Shown: positions 47,440-57,394, numbered from the stretch's first letter. The stretch is 64,000 bases of DNA from Ceratopteris richardii (GCA_020310875.1 CM035431.1:12294055-12358054), one strand, 5' to 3'. The notes: generated by a model from the letters alone, not told the origin. Made by a program: numbers and translations.

Positions 47440-48462
47440 TGATGGAGAGTGTTAATCTCCAAAAGAACAACCTACTCTTGAATTTAGAACACCTCTATAT
47501 CAAGAATAAGTCAAAATCTTTACTAAATTATAGGTCCAATCTCCAAATTATCAAATCTGAGAAAATGTGTGAAGAAGATGAAAAACAGAAAAATCTGCTG
47601 CAGAATTTCTTCCCATTGACCTATCAAATGAGTAAAGTTTTTGATGAAACTTTGTACTTATCTTCTCCTAGAGATTGCGCATCACCTCCAAGTTGAATCA
47701 CTTGAAAAGCTTTAGTATAACTTGAGAAATTGTCTTCACAAGTTACCTATGTCTGAATCTGCACTTCTGAGAAGTCGATTTAGACACCCCTAACTTCTTA
47801 ACTTTAGTTCTCACAATATCTAACCCGTTTTGCCAAATGCTTTTAGCCACGAGTAGATCACCTTCCAACTTAAAGATTAAGTGCTTGCTTGCACAAAACT
47901 TTAAACTATGGAGTGAGCACTGATCAAAAGATTAAACACAAAATTTGCGCCTGTTTCAGAGAACTGTAGACACTCAACACATATGAATGTTCCTACTCAC
48001 AATTCTCCTAGCCTGTTTGCAATTAGACTCTGAAATTCAGGTCACAGGCTCATTAACTAACAACTTAGATATCCTCAAAAGGATTCCATAATTGATCAAA
48101 CACAGAAGGAGCAGACACGAAAAGATCGGGCGCAAAATTTCTTCATTAACTCAGAAATTTACAACTGAGTGATGAGAGCTACTTCAACTAACTTTTCTCT
48201 ATCTCTTGACTCCTTACTTCCTCAATCTTGGCTTCTACATATGCTCTCATACCTGCCCCGACTTTTCTCAAAGTATTTATAGATAATTTGTACAAGATTC
48301 TTACTCAACCAAAGATCTGAGTCACCTATGACTATACTAATGTACATATGTGTACACTTCTCTTATCCTCTGAATATGTCTTTCTTCCAAGCTTCAATGG
48401 TTGATCCTTCCTTCACTCTTTAACCTTCCAAGTCTTCAATTGGTGATTGGTCTGCACCAACA
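47440..48462 (-). repeat. Copia-F 5' LTR (right copy)
   Basis: 1023 bp. The primer site (coding strand TGGTATCAGAGC) lies at 47427-47438, one base from the LTR. Duplication CACAT follows at 48463-48467. Confidence 0.95.
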
Positions 48463-51400
48463 CACATCTGTAATTGCCCTTGTTGAGCTGCAGCTAACTT
48501 CTTAGGCACCCAAACTTGTTGGATACCTTGTGATTGAGCTTGTCTGAGCTGCTTCCTTCGTCTTCTGGGCTGGTTGGTTTGCATGGATGGAATTTGTGGG
48601 GGCAAGGTTGGTGGTTGCTCTCCTCTGCGTACCCATATCTGGTTCATGCTCGGAACTGCTTTTTTATCGAATGGTGTCTTTCTACTTGATGTAGCAGTTG
48701 TCGTGAACGGTTGTGTTTGCTTGTGTGGTGGACTCACTATTGTGGCTACTTGATTCTTTAGGGAAGAAGAAAGATCCACCCGCCTTCGAACCTGGTCTTC
48801 CAAGATTGACTCCTTCTGTATCATAGAGCTTCTGACACATACAACATCTTCTTTCATATGATTAGTCTTGGAAGAACTAAAAGAGTGTGTGGTGCCATGA
48901 TTTAGGAGCATGCAGTTCTCTAATTCTAATGTAATGCATTGTTCGTGTACCCAAACTTGAAGAATCTGACTTCTTAGGTTTAAGTTAACTGCATGGTCAT
49001 AGATCCAATCTTGACCCAAGACAAGTGGTTCTGTAAGGTTCTCATCTTGACATACCAGCGCTTTGACTTTCATTGGAACATCTTGAAGGTAGATGGGAAG
49101 TTCCACCTCACCCAAACAAGGGGTTTCCACACCTCCCAATCCTATGAGATAAGCTTCTATGGGATTGATGTTCAACTGCAAGTCTTGGCAGTAGGAAAGT
49201 CTAACTGCACTACTTGCTGCACCTGAGTCAATCAATGCTTTCACCGTCCTTGCACCCTTCCCTTGTCCTATCTCTATGGTCACAAAGGGCCGTCGGTCAA
49301 TGACCTGAGAAGTTGCTATGCCTGACTTCTGGCACATATCCATGTGATATTTTGTGGCTTTTGAGTTGACATCTAGGCCTAATCGCCTTAACTTATTTCG
49401 CCTAATACGCTCTCTGGCCTCTACCTGTGCTTCTTCTCTCACTCTTAACTCTTCATCTTTTCGCTTCTCAGCAGTGTTGAGTCTCACTAGCATATCCGCA
49501 GTAAGAGGTTCTTGATATAGCTTGACTCTACAGCCACTAATATAGTTTGGCAAGATATCTCCTTCTAGCGTGGCCAACTGAACTGCACCACTAGTGGAAA
49601 TTCTATTAATGATCATGGGTCCGTATCCTCTTTTTTCCAACTTACGGGCATGTTGTTTTAGTGTGTATACCAACACTAGATCTCCCTCTTTCAATCCCTT
49701 ATCCTTGATGTGTGCATCAAAGTAAGCCTTTTGCCTCTTCTTTGCAGCGTAGATGCCTGCTGCCGCTCGTAGCCTCGTCTCACCCAAGCGTTCGAGATCA
49801 AAGATCCTAGAGGACAATTCATGCCCATTCCACTCATACTCTTGTGCTACTTTTAAGGCAGGGATTAAGAAATCTAATGGTAGCACAACGTTCTGTCCGA
49901 AGACCATCTGAAATGGGGTGGCATTGAGTACCGTTTTGTAGGCAACTCGATAAGCCCAAACAGCATGATGAAGTTGTTTGTCCCAATCAGAGCGTTTATT
50001 ATTTACCAGTTTTGTCAATACGTTACAGAGGATCTTATTGGTACTCTCGGCTTGTCCGTTGGCTTGTGGGTGATAGGGGGCAGATTTCTTATGTATCACC
50101 AAGAATTCTTGGAGAAGATTTTCAATGACTTCATTCAAGAAGTGTGTGCCTCTATCGCTCACCAACTCTATTGGTAGTCCATATCTCGTGAACACATTCT
50201 CGAATAAGAACTTAGCCGTAGTCTGAGCATCATTCTTTGTCGTGGCTTTGACTTCTACCCACTTTGTAAGGTAATCTGTGGCTACAATGATGTACTCTGC
50301 ATGGGAGTTTCTAGCTGGGGGGTTAATAGGACCTATGAAGTCTATGCCCCACTTCGAAAATGCACGTCCTCCCATCATTGGCCTCAAGGGCATCTCGTCT
50401 TTTCTCACTGGATATTGTGCACATTGGCATGTGTCACATTTCTTCACATAGGTATGTGCCTCCATATGAAGAGTGGGCCACCAAAGTCCTGAGAATAGAA
50501 TGGTCTTGATCACTCGGTCAGGACCAAAATGTCCACCTGCAACACCGCTGTGTGCAGTCTCTAAGACCTTTAAATAGTCTGATTCATGAACGCATAGTCT
50601 TAAGTAATCATCTTTGCCTCTTCGGTATAGGTTGTCCCCTACTAAGGCGTAGCCTTGAGCCTCTTGCTCCATGCTGCGTCTTCGTGGTAGACTAGCCTCT
50701 TTGGGTAATCTTCCCGATCTCATAAACTCTACCAATGGAGCACTCCAATCTGGAATTAATGACACTTGATAAAGGGTCGCATGCTCCACTGGGGGTCTCT
50801 CTCTGCACCTTGGACAATTCTTAATCCACTCATGTATTTCTTTGTCCATGCTAGGCCAATACACTCCTAAACGCTTTAGATTTTGCAATGTTCGTTGTTT
50901 AGAATAGTGATTTCCTAGCATTCCTTCATGGGCCTGTTGCAACCAACTACTATGTTCATCATCCTCCACACAACAAGCTAATACACCCTCAGTATCTTGT
51001 TTGTACATGCTTCCTGCTAATATGTGATATTTTTGTGATTTTACAATTTCTTCTTGTGATGTTTTCACATTCTTATTTGCAGGGCCAAAGGTTAGGACTG
51101 GTACCAACTTATTTGCCCATTTAGGAACAACTTCTAAATTGAACAGATAAGCATCGGGTAATTCGTCAGACACTCCTTGCGGTGACTCTCCTGAAGTGAT
51201 GCGAGAAAGGTGATCTGCCCGAAGGTGGGTTCTACCTTTCCTGACAACAACTTCAAAGTCATATTCCATTAGTAAGAGGAACCATCTTACTAAGCGTCCA
51301 GTATTGCAAGGTTTATTGACCAAATATAACAAAGCTTGATGATCAGTGAAAAACTTGAACTTGTTGGCCAATAAATAGTGTCTAAACTTCTTCACAGCAT

Positions 51401-51896
51401 ATACCATGCCTAAGCCCTCTCGCTCAGTTGTGGTATAGTTCCGTTCAGCTGCAGTGAGCTGTCTACTAGCATATGCTATGGGCAAATCTAAGTTCCCTTC
51501 ACTTGTGGGTTGTGCTAGCACACATCCTATGGCATGATTAGATGCATCCACATGGACATGGAATGGTTTATTCCAATCAGGAGTGGTGAGTATTGGTGCC
51601 GTGCACAAACGTTTCTTCAGTTCGTTGAAAGAATTCTCGCATTCGTCGCTCCACTCAAAATTAGACAACAAGGCATAAAGGGGTCTAGCTATGATCGCGT
51701 ACATGTGGATAAACCTACGGTAGTATCCACAATGGCCCATAAAGACTTGTACCTCTTTAATATTCCTTGGCCTTGGTAGCTCCGCTATGGCTCGTACCTT
51801 ATCTTCATCTGTTGAGATTCCATTCTTAGAAACAATATGACCTAAGATTTTACCTTGACGCACCATAAACACACACTTTTCTGGGTTCAGACACAC
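48463..51896 (-). CDS. Gypsy-E pol: RNase H, two HHCC modules, integrase, second protease-like domain
   Basis: Frame of about 1145 codons up to copia-F. Residues 1-100 end the reverse transcriptase (thumb and connection). RNase H occupies about 105-235 (HVDASNHAIG, TTEREGLGMVYAVKKFRHYL, FTDHQALL). Two zinc modules follow with identical HX6HX30CX2C spacing: H323/H330/C361/C364 and H449/H456/C487/C490. The integrase core is D519, D581, E617 (D-35-E). A retropepsin-like domain lies at about 868-975: ALIDSGAASSAV, GLGG and LVLGQDWI. The tail is basic and Pro/Gln-rich with repeated WV-(P/R)-(K/R) phrases. RNase H and integrase assignments are firm; the second protease is an inference from motifs. 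Part of a young element whose coding is split over several frames. Confidence 0.9.
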
Positions 51897-54812
51897 TCAA
51901 TATTCTCTGCACTTGTTGAAGATTTGTCTGAGCTCAGGGATGTGAAACCTTCTTTCTTGGGAATGAGCACATAAATCATCCACATACACTTCTAAGCTCT
52001 TTCGCAAGAACTCTTTGAAGACATGACACATGAGCCTTTGGAATGTTGCAGGTGCATTGGTGAGCCCAAATGGCATCACACGAAATGCAAAGATTCCCCA
52101 CTCTGTAGCAAAAGCTATTTTGTGTTGATCTTCTGGGGCAATGGCTACTTGATTGTAACCTGAAAATCCATCAAGGAAGCTATAAACTTCCTTGCCTGCA
52201 ACACGCTCCAATAGGTGTTCTGTGATTGGAAGTGGATAACTATCTCTAATCGTAGCGGCATTAACTTTTTTAAGGTTAATACACACTCGCAACTTCCCGT
52301 TCTTCTTGGGTACCACAACAATGGGGGACACCCATTCGGTATGCTCAATCTCATAGATGAATCCAGCTTCAATCAACCTATCAATTTCTTCTTTTATTTT
52401 GGCTGCATAGGTATCATTATATGTGTAGGGCTTCTGTTTGGTGGGCTTAGCATCAGCAGTCATGGGGATAGTATGAGAGCAAATTCTTGGATCTACCCCT
52501 TTCAAGTCTCTATAGTGCCACGCAAACACATCCCTATATTCCCTTAATAGAGCGACAAGCTCCATTTCTTCTCTTGCACTTAGGTCATCTCCTATATATG
52601 TGCATCTCTCTTCATTCTCTTCAATGGTCACTACAATCTTCTTGGTCTGTTCTTTATTATCATATGATTCTCCTATGATGGCCTCTCTCTTAGGCATTCG
52701 TACCAAAATTTTGCGGTCGTCAACTTCATATTTCTTGAAGTTTTCTGGTACTTCAAACAATGATTCCTCCTCCTCTTGTTTCACTGCTTTTCTTTTCTTT
52801 TTCTTTTGACTACTCTCACTTCCATCCTTTGAGTTTACTGTTTTAATACTTGTGAGAGGTTCTTCTTCTTTCTGGGTGAACACTCCTATATCTTCTAGAT
52901 ATTGCTGCTCTGAGTTAAAGCAACTATCCATCACAATAGACTCCAGATCATCGTCATTCTCTTCTTCTTCTATGACATCACCAGGGTCACATTCTTCTAG
53001 CAAGGGTTGACACATGAACACTGATATATCATAACCCTCCTCATCACAATGAGGTGTCCACTGTTCCTCATTGACAGCAATGTCCATGGTGGCTAAGATT
53101 TCTGGCCAGCCATGAGGCTCAAACTCCTCATCTGGAAAGATCATCGGTGTGTAGGCTGGGTCTCTAACTGGTCTATCTCCTAGCGAAGTTCCTTCTTCTC
53201 TTGCCTTTAAACGTTTTTCCTCTTCCTTTGCGACCTTGCACATCCACAAATGAGTATCTTCATGCAGCCATGATGGATCAGGTGAACTTTCAGAATGCAC
53301 AGAGATGGAATCTTCTTTCGCTTTGTGGATAGAATTCCACTGTAGGGGTGGTACATCTCTGAAGGTGTAATCCTTCAAATTGACCTTGGTAGTGACCCCT
53401 AAGTGCTGTAAGTACAAGGAGTTAGTTCCCCAATCCTGTACTATTTGCAATTGTCGTAGGAAGGGTCTTCCTAGGATCATCTCATAGACATTATTTTTCT
53501 CAAAGTCACATATAGCAAATGTGTGCTCAAACTCTACACCACAAGTGGTTAGAGTGATCCCTTCTAGCAATCCTAGAGGTCTTTCAAAATGACCATCAGC
53601 CATTTGAAGCTTCATTCTAGTTGGTCTTAATGTGGGCTTGCCCCATTGCTTCCACAAGGAGGTGGTCGCAATAGCAACACCAGCACCTGAATCTATGATT
53701 GCTTTGGTTGTGTAACCTTGGTAGGTGATTGGAAGATAAGTATTACCTTCTTCACCCTCACACATGTCCCCTATTTTGTCTAGAGGTATCTCTGGTACCC
53801 TTTGCTTGGAGCCTGCTTTTGGCATGTTGGAATCAAGTTCTGGAACCTGATCCTTCACATGATTCCAAAGCTCAGGTTTTGCTTTGAGCAGCTCTTCTAC
53901 AGTGAGATGACACTGAACCTTAGTGTTCTTCACGACATCTGTGTTCCTTGGAACCACTGAGTCTTCATTTCTTACTAGTATTGTGGGAGCTCTAATCTGG
54001 AGAGATTCAGATTCCCATGGGCCTGGAAATTGAGGCAGTTCTTCTAAGGTATTAGATTCAAAATCTAACTTTTCATCTTCTTGTTGTTCTGCTTCATCTC
54101 CGTAAATAGATGGAATGTCTTGGGGAAATTGATCCTGAAGATCATCAATCTCAGGAATAGGAGGGGAATTAACCTTCTCCTTGGCCCATTTCTCTTCTTG
54201 TATTTCCCGCAAGAATTCTTGAGAGTACTGTTGAATTGAAGGAGGTATTCCTGGATCCGTGGAATTAGGAACATAAGCTCCCATTGGTGGTGAGCTTCCT
54301 CTTTCAATAACTGGTTGAGCCTGTGGAGGTAAAGAAACTTGTGGTTTGTTTACCAACTGCTCTAATCGTTCTAATAAGCCCTGGAAATGCGAATCCCCTT
54401 TGATAGAGTTTGTCTGATTGAACTTTTGGCTAGTCTCAAGTATAGCTTGAGCTTGTTCTACCATTTTCATGCACATTTTCATCCGTTCAATCTCTAAGTC
54501 CGCTCTAGGGTAACTCTTGTCTAGGTTTGCAGCTGTAGGCCCTTCTTGAAGTCGAGCCTGGTAGGCCTTGAACATCATGTCCAAGCCTTCTGGGGTTGGA
54601 TCTGCAAGAACAGACCCTGGTTGTGGTCTATTTACAATGGGTGGTGGGGTGGGATGAGGTGGAGTGGATGGAGTTTCGGCATGCGAGGGGCTTTGAGATG
54701 CAATATCTTCTATTTTTGTTTTCGCTTCTTTTAAGCTTTCTTCTAGTTCCGATAACTTTTTATTCCACTTGCGATTGGTCTTCTCTCTGGTATCCTTCCC
54801 TCTGAGCTTCAT
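51897..54812 (-). CDS. Gypsy-E gag end, protease and reverse transcriptase
   Basis: Frame of 971 codons. Residues 1-350 are helical and low in complexity with Pro-rich stretches (TPPHPTPPPIVNRP). No capsid domain is obvious and no CCHC knuckle is present. The first retropepsin is at about 365-455 (AIIDSGAGVAIAT, YEMILGRPFL). A long acidic linker follows (EEEENDDDLE, then KKKKRKAVK). Reverse transcriptase starts at about 805: TEWVSPIVVVPKKNGKLRVC, YSFLDGFSGYNQV, FGLTNAPATFQRLM and the active site VYVDD at 942-946. The enzyme would copy element RNA inside the particle. Confidence 0.9.
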   Translation of the reverse strand: MKLRGKDTREKTNRKWNKKLSELEESLKEAKTKIEDIASQSPSHAETPSTPPHPTPPPIVNRPQPGSVLADPTPEGLDMMFKAYQARLQEGPTAANLDKSYPRADLEIERMKMCMKMVEQAQAILETSQKFNQTNSIKGDSHFQGLLERLEQLVNKPQVSLPPQAQPVIERGSSPPMGAYVPNSTDPGIPPSIQQYSQEFLREIQEEKWAKEKVNSPPIPEIDDLQDQFPQDIPSIYGDEAEQQEDEKLDFESNTLEELPQFPGPWESESLQIRAPTILVRNEDSVVPRNTDVVKNTKVQCHLTVEELLKAKPELWNHVKDQVPELDSNMPKAGSKQRVPEIPLDKIGDMCEGEEGNTYLPITYQGYTTKAIIDSGAGVAIATTSLWKQWGKPTLRPTRMKLQMADGHFERPLGLLEGITLTTCGVEFEHTFAICDFEKNNVYEMILGRPFLRQLQIVQDWGTNSLYLQHLGVTTKVNLKDYTFRDVPPLQWNSIHKAKEDSISVHSESSPDPSWLHEDTHLWMCKVAKEEEKRLKAREEGTSLGDRPVRDPAYTPMIFPDEEFEPHGWPEILATMDIAVNEEQWTPHCDEEGYDISVFMCQPLLEECDPGDVIEEEENDDDLESIVMDSCFNSEQQYLEDIGVFTQKEEEPLTSIKTVNSKDGSESSQKKKKRKAVKQEEEESLFEVPENFKKYEVDDRKILVRMPKREAIIGESYDNKEQTKKIVVTIEENEERCTYIGDDLSAREEMELVALLREYRDVFAWHYRDLKGVDPRICSHTIPMTADAKPTKQKPYTYNDTYAAKIKEEIDRLIEAGFIYEIEHTEWVSPIVVVPKKNGKLRVCINLKKVNAATIRDSYPLPITEHLLERVAGKEVYSFLDGFSGYNQVAIAPEDQHKIAFATEWGIFAFRVMPFGLTNAPATFQRLMCHVFKEFLRKSLEVYVDDLCAHSQERRFHIPELRQIFNKCREY

Positions 54813-55638
54813 GAGCGTGGGAAGATCCTACACCTTGGAGGCCATGGGAAACATTGGATCTTGGTGGGGGGAATATCATTTCATTCTTCCAAGTATATGC
54901 ATGTCTATCATGTTCTGTTACCAAGAATATCTTCTCTGATGTGTTATCCAGGTAGACAACTTTGCCTGGTATCTCAGGATCTTTGAATTCATGGATGATA
55001 ACTATGCCCAATTGGCTAGGTTGATCTGGCTTGAATCTCCAAAAGGCTTCCTCAGTTTCTCTATTCAAAAATAGTTCTATGCTTTTGTTATCTTGAGGGA
55101 TCCAGTCTGGAGTGATCATTCGGGTCAAAACTGACTTACCTCTAGGAGTCTGGGGTCCTTGTCCTACATTTCCTTGTTCTAGGTCTCCTATTTCATTCTC
55201 AGGAATGACGTTTCCAAACTCATCAGTCCTATCTGGTAGGTTGGTGACCACATACATGGTTCCTTCCTTATCAATGTATGAACCCTCTTCGAACTTGACC
55301 ACCGGGTGTTCAAGTCCAAAGGATTGATCTGGATTTTTGAGTTGGACCACTGATCGCCTCAGACCATCCTCATAGATGCGAGCACCTAATTGGTTGGTCC
55401 GAATATATTCCAACTGTGTCTTATAGGGACCTTCTGGTGTTTGTAGATGGGCACTCCCCGAGCCACCTGCAGGTTTTCCCATACTAAAAGACATTTCTGA
55501 ATCACTTGTGTCTGAACTTAGTAAAAGATGACCACTTAGTTGTTGTGCCCAAGACTTGGATGTATGGTTGACACTAGCCTCAAAAGATCTAATGCTTTGT
55601 TTATCCTTGCCTAAGTGTCTACCAGATCTCAGGTTCAT
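54760..55638 (-). CDS. Gypsy-E first ORF, gag-like N-terminal region
   Basis: Frame of 292 codons starting MNLRSGRHLGKDKQ and overlapping the next frame slightly. A start of the NLRSG type is what I recall from plant Athila-like gag proteins. The protein has no cysteine at all and I cannot place a standard capsid domain in it. The middle (YVVTNLPDRTDEFGN, EEAFWRFKPDQPSQLG) looks folded. By position it should be gag. The overlap with the following frame may reflect a break or the family's own expression strategy. Confidence 0.6.
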   Translation of the reverse strand: MNLRSGRHLGKDKQSIRSFEASVNHTSKSWAQQLSGHLLLSSDTSDSEMSFSMGKPAGGSGSAHLQTPEGPYKTQLEYIRTNQLGARIYEDGLRRSVVQLKNPDQSFGLEHPVVKFEEGSYIDKEGTMYVVTNLPDRTDEFGNVIPENEIGDLEQGNVGQGPQTPRGKSVLTRMITPDWIPQDNKSIELFLNRETEEAFWRFKPDQPSQLGIVIIHEFKDPEIPGKVVYLDNTSEKIFLVTEHDRHAYTWKNEMIFPPPRSNVSHGLQGVGSSHAHEAQREGYQREDQSQVE

Positions 55639-56755
55639 AAGCTTTAGTCAAGAGTCCAAATTTTCCCCTTGGTATGGTTCAAAATTCTTTGGAGTCCCCT
55701 TGGTTCCCTAGTCCCACTTGAGGGTCAACTTCAAATTATCCTATCTCAAAATCAACGTAGGATTTGAAACGAGCTTTCCAACGAGCTATAGAGCTCAAAA
55801 AATGGACTTTGGATGAAAAAGTTATGCCAATTCAGGTTCCTGGGGGTCAAAACAGGCAAACAGGACCTTTAGAGAAAATCGCGATTTTGTGAACTTTCAG
55901 AGAATCGCGATTTTGTGAACTCAGAAAATCGCGATGTTGAGCACAAAATCGGGTTTTTGAAAATCGCGATTTTGAGTTTTCTCAGAATCGTGTTTTTGGC
56001 ATGAAAATCGCGATTTTGAGCACAGAATCGTGTTTAGAGAATCGTGTTTTTTGACATGAAAATCGCGATTTTGAGCACAGAATCGTGTTTTTTGACATGA
56101 AAATCGCGATTTTGAGCACAGAATCGTGTTTTAGAGAATCGTGTTTTTGGCATGAAAATCGCGATTTTGAGCACAGAATCGTGTTTTAGAGAATCGTGTT
56201 TTTTGACATGAAAATCGCGATTTAGAGCACAGAATCGTGTTTTAGAGAATCGTGTTTTTGGCATGAAAATCGCGATTTTGAGCACAATCACAGAATCGCG
56301 ATTCTGAGAATGACCACAGAATCGTGATTCTTCAGTCAACTTTTAGGCGGGAAAACTGAAAATCGTGATTTTTCAAAAAATTTTGAATTTTCACAGAATC
56401 GCGATTTTCATCACAGAATCGCGTTTTTTGGCGGGAAATTCAAATTTCTGAGCGCCGGCTATGGCGAGCTCCGTATGAGCAGAAAATCATGAAAAAAAAA
56501 CACAGCGCTTGCTCTCCCTTGCTTCTCCTAACTCCTTCCCACACAATAATGCATGAAAAATGGTATGAAGATGGTGAAAATGCACTAAAAAACAAGAATT
56601 TTCTATGAAGAAGAAGATGGAAGAAGGTGGAGATGATGATGATGATGAAGAAGAAGAGGAAAAAACAGAAAAGGAACTGAAATGACAGTTTTTTTACCTT
56701 CCAACGTCGCAAATCTACGATCTTACCATCACAACGCTCGTCCTCGAAGCTCTCT
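55639..56755 (-). other. Gypsy-E 5' leader
   Basis: Untranslated leader between the primer site and the first gag-like ORF. It holds the AATCGCGATT minisatellite (55870-56415) and, nearer the primer site, GAA/GAT-rich runs (56600-56660). A minus-strand frame at 56440-56790 runs from the leader into the LTR and looks incidental. Confidence 0.7.
55870..56415. repeat. Minisatellite based on AAAATCGCGATTTT in the gypsy-E leader
   Basis: The palindrome AAAATCGCGATTTT recurs about ten times, alternating with gagcacagaatcgtgtttt. The main unit is 41 bp, sometimes lengthened by a 15-bp insert (aatcgtgttttagag) to 56 bp. Units closest to the centre (56030-56290) are the most regular. The centre TCGCGA stands out in AT-rich surroundings. 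Confidence 0.92.
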
Positions 56756-56772
56756 CCCCGGCAACGGCGCCA
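56756..56772 (-). other. Gypsy-E primer binding site
   Basis: Coding-strand TGGCGCCGTTGCCGGGG, eight bases inside the right (5') LTR. This form is typical of Athila-group plant gypsy elements as I recall them; I do not name the tRNA. Confidence 0.8.
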
Positions 56773-56780
56773 AAATTTGG

Positions 56781-57389
56781 TGTAGCTCAAGCATAAGCAC
56801 CACCTCCTTTACTTGTCAATCCGCGGAGACGTGAGGACCGGTATGAAGACCACGAGCAAGTGAAGGCACAAGTGCGTGAGTGAAAGCACACAAACATGCA
56901 CACACATACACACACACGCGCACAAAGTAAGATCAAAGAGAGGAACAATGGAAAGCTTAGATTGCAAAAGAGTTTTCTTACAAAAGTTCTATTCTCTAAC
57001 AAGCTTACCTCAAAAATGAGCTCTCTAGCTCTTTTTATAGTTTTTTGACTAGTTTTGGCCCTGTCCAGACCTAGTGTCCGGCCTCGTTAAAAATTAGGTT
57101 CCAGGGCTTATTTGAGGGCTCAAACGAAGTCTAAAAATTATGAAAATTGGTACGATGGTACTTCTAATACTCCTCAAGCTCGAGGACTCCTCGGCTTGAA
57201 CACAATGGAGTTACTAAAAATAGATAATGGTATTTACAATGGTTTTTAGTGATGAAAATCACTATTTTTGTAGGGGATTCTTCTGAAAATTTGACATACA
57301 CTTCTTGGAGCTCCCTACTTGCTCCCTTTCCTTGTGTGTCCGCCTTTTGATGTGCTTCCATGCTTTGTCCTTGACTTTGAGCTTCAACA
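56781..57389 (-). repeat. Gypsy-E right LTR (5' LTR in normal orientation)
   Basis: 609 bp, on the coding strand TGTTGAAGCTC to TTGAGCTACA, with the TATA box (ctataaaaag) in coding direction near 57037. The 65- and 71-codon open frames inside it also occur in the left copy and are not genes. Confidence 0.93.
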
Positions 57390-57394
57390 GCAGG

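Larger units (their letters stand above)
42018..48462 (-). mobile_element. Copia-F: Ty1/copia LTR retrotransposon, looks whole and very young
   Basis: Direct LTRs of 1023 bp each (42018-43040 and 47440-48462), target duplication CACAT (42013-42017 and 48463-48467), a perfect initiator-Met-tRNA primer site (47427-47438) and a polypurine tract (43041-43057 on the plus strand gctccccctcaatcatc). A single uninterrupted gag-pol frame lies within. I noticed only about one difference between the LTRs, which makes it one of the most recent insertions in the window. It interrupts the 3' part of gypsy-E. Confidence 0.97.
39656..57389 (-). mobile_element. Gypsy-E: Ty3/gypsy element with inverted LTRs
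   Basis: An insertion in copia-D flanked by an exact 5-bp duplication GCAGG (39651-39655 and 57390-57394). Both ends are 609-bp LTRs, but the left one is the reverse complement of the right one, so both outer ends read TGTTGAAGCTC inward. The right LTR is a normal 5' LTR for the minus-strand genes, with a primer site TGGCGCCGTTGCCGGGG. Minus-strand coding runs gag-like, protease, reverse transcriptase, RNase H, two HHCC modules, integrase and a second protease-like domain in three frames. Copia-F lies within its 3' region. Apart from that insertion and perhaps one or two breaks it looks near-whole. The two LTR copies differ at about one position by eye, so it is young. The primer site suggests the Athila/Tat side of plant gypsy. 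Confidence 0.9.

Noticed and set aside
39656-57389. Reading the inverted ends of gypsy-E as terminal inverted repeats of a DNA transposon
   Set aside because: The ends contain a TATA box, TG...CA termini and, on one side, a retroelement primer site, and the interior encodes gypsy reverse transcriptase and integrase.
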